DNA from: JALORV01 sp035429725
Lineage (GTDB): Bacteria > Pseudomonadota > Gammaproteobacteria > Burkholderiales > Burkholderiaceae_F
NCBI GenBank assembly: GCA_035429725.1
Contig: DAOMFI010000152.1
Location: 1 to 6,634 of the forward strand
Length of the DNA: 6,634 nt
Direction: 5' to 3'
In this document: in pieces, positions 1 through 6,634 of the stretch
Position numbering within the stretch: the first letter of the stretch is position 1
Layout: the number at the start of each line of letters is the position of its first letter
Notes under the pieces: generated by a model
The model's input: only the letters and a program-made list of their open reading frames with translations
Databases searched by the model: none
What the model was told of the DNA's origin: nothing
Translations under genes and position numbers: made by a program

Positions 1-1
1 A

Positions 2-6280
<6,279 letters not shown>

Positions 6281-6281
6281 C

Positions 6282-6629
6282 ATGACATCGCCCGCCATCG
6301 ACCTCGACCGCTACGCCGAGTTGCAGGACACGGCCGGGGCCGACTTCGTCGCGGAACTCGCCGATACCTTCCTGCAGGAGGCGCCAACGATGTTGGGCGA
6401 GCTGCGCGCCGCGCGCGCCGCCGGTGATGCCGACCGCTTCCGCCGCGCCGCGCATTCGCTCAAGTCGAACAGCCAGACGTTCGGAGCGCTGGCGCTCGGC
6501 GCCCTGGCACGCGACCTTGAACTGACCGGCATGAGCGCCAACGCGGCGCGCGACGCCGCGCGCCTCGACGCGCTCGAGGCCGAGTACGCGCGCGCGGCGG
6601 CCGCCCTGAAAGCGCTGCGCCATGGCTGA
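6282..6629 (+). CDS. Stand-alone HPt phosphotransfer protein
   Basis: This is a 115-residue protein starting MTSPAIDLDRYAELQ and ending LKALRHG. It is predicted to be a small cytosolic all-helical histidine phosphotransfer protein that relays phosphate between a hybrid-kinase receiver and another receiver. The motif RRAAHSLKSNSQTFGA carries the phosphoacceptor His at nt 6453-6455 (His58). The family consensus is roughly H.LKG.S...GA, so the Gly after Lys is Ser here, a conservative change. The rest is Ala/Leu/Glu/Arg-rich amphipathic helix, and the length equals one HPt domain. ATG 6282 follows the kinase stop by one base and has a good ribosome binding site. In-frame codons back to an ATG at 6156 would overlap receiver 2 and give a Trp/Arg-rich unnatural leader, so that start is rejected. 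The hybrid kinase lacks its own HPt domain, which makes this gene its natural partner. Confidence 0.93.
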   Translation: MTSPAIDLDRYAELQDTAGADFVAELADTFLQEAPTMLGELRAARAAGDADRFRRAAHSLKSNSQTFGALALGALARDLELTGMSANAARDAARLDALEAEYARAAAALKALRHG

Positions 6630-6634
6630 ACACG
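6622..6634 (+). CDS. Start of a further gene, cut by the window edge
   Basis: ATG GCT GAA CAC G (Met-Ala-Glu-His) begins inside the last codons of the HPt gene and overlaps its TGA by eight bases (6622-6629). Such overlaps are typical of translationally coupled operon genes. Only four codons are visible, so the product cannot be identified. From context a response regulator or another signalling protein is plausible. No clear ribosome binding site is seen upstream, which fits re-initiation after HPt termination but also leaves room for chance. Confidence 0.5.

Overview
The window is protein-coding almost end to end, on the + strand. It is G+C-rich throughout, with the strong third-position G/C preference of a high-GC proteobacterium. 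The linker and GAF sequences, the hybrid-kinase layout and the base composition suggest a betaproteobacterium of the Burkholderiales type. That is an impression from family resemblance, not a proven assignment. A run of exactly 100 N (2548-2647) shows that this is scaffolded, probably draft or metagenomic, sequence.

Layout: (1) nt 2-6280 is the 3' part of one giant gene, open across the left edge, encoding a soluble-looking hybrid sensor histidine kinase. The visible part is about 2092 codons if the N run is taken literally. In order it carries the end of an upstream sensor module, two divergent GAF domains, and seven GAF modules of one recurrent subfamily with a period near 171 codons. These are followed by a short coiled-coil linker, a HisKA/HATPase_c kinase core and two receiver domains. 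(2) nt 6282-6629 encodes a 115-residue stand-alone HPt protein, starting one base after the kinase stop. (3) An ATG at 6622, overlapping the HPt stop by eight bases, opens a further gene of which only four codons are visible.

Working model: many GAF modules feed one kinase core. Phosphate would pass from His1587 (residues counted from nt 2) to the receivers at Asp1878 and/or Asp2019, then to His58 of the HPt protein, and on to an output regulator that may be the gene starting at 6622. The architecture is recognisable as a multi-GAF hybrid kinase phosphorelay, so I do not claim a new system. The notable parts are the size and regularity of the sensor array, perfect in-frame direct repeats at module boundaries, a near-invariant Ser-Cys pair in the modules, and an assembly gap inside the array that leaves the true module number uncertain. 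No RNA genes, mobile elements, CRISPR arrays or terminators were seen, and no intergenic stretch is longer than one base.
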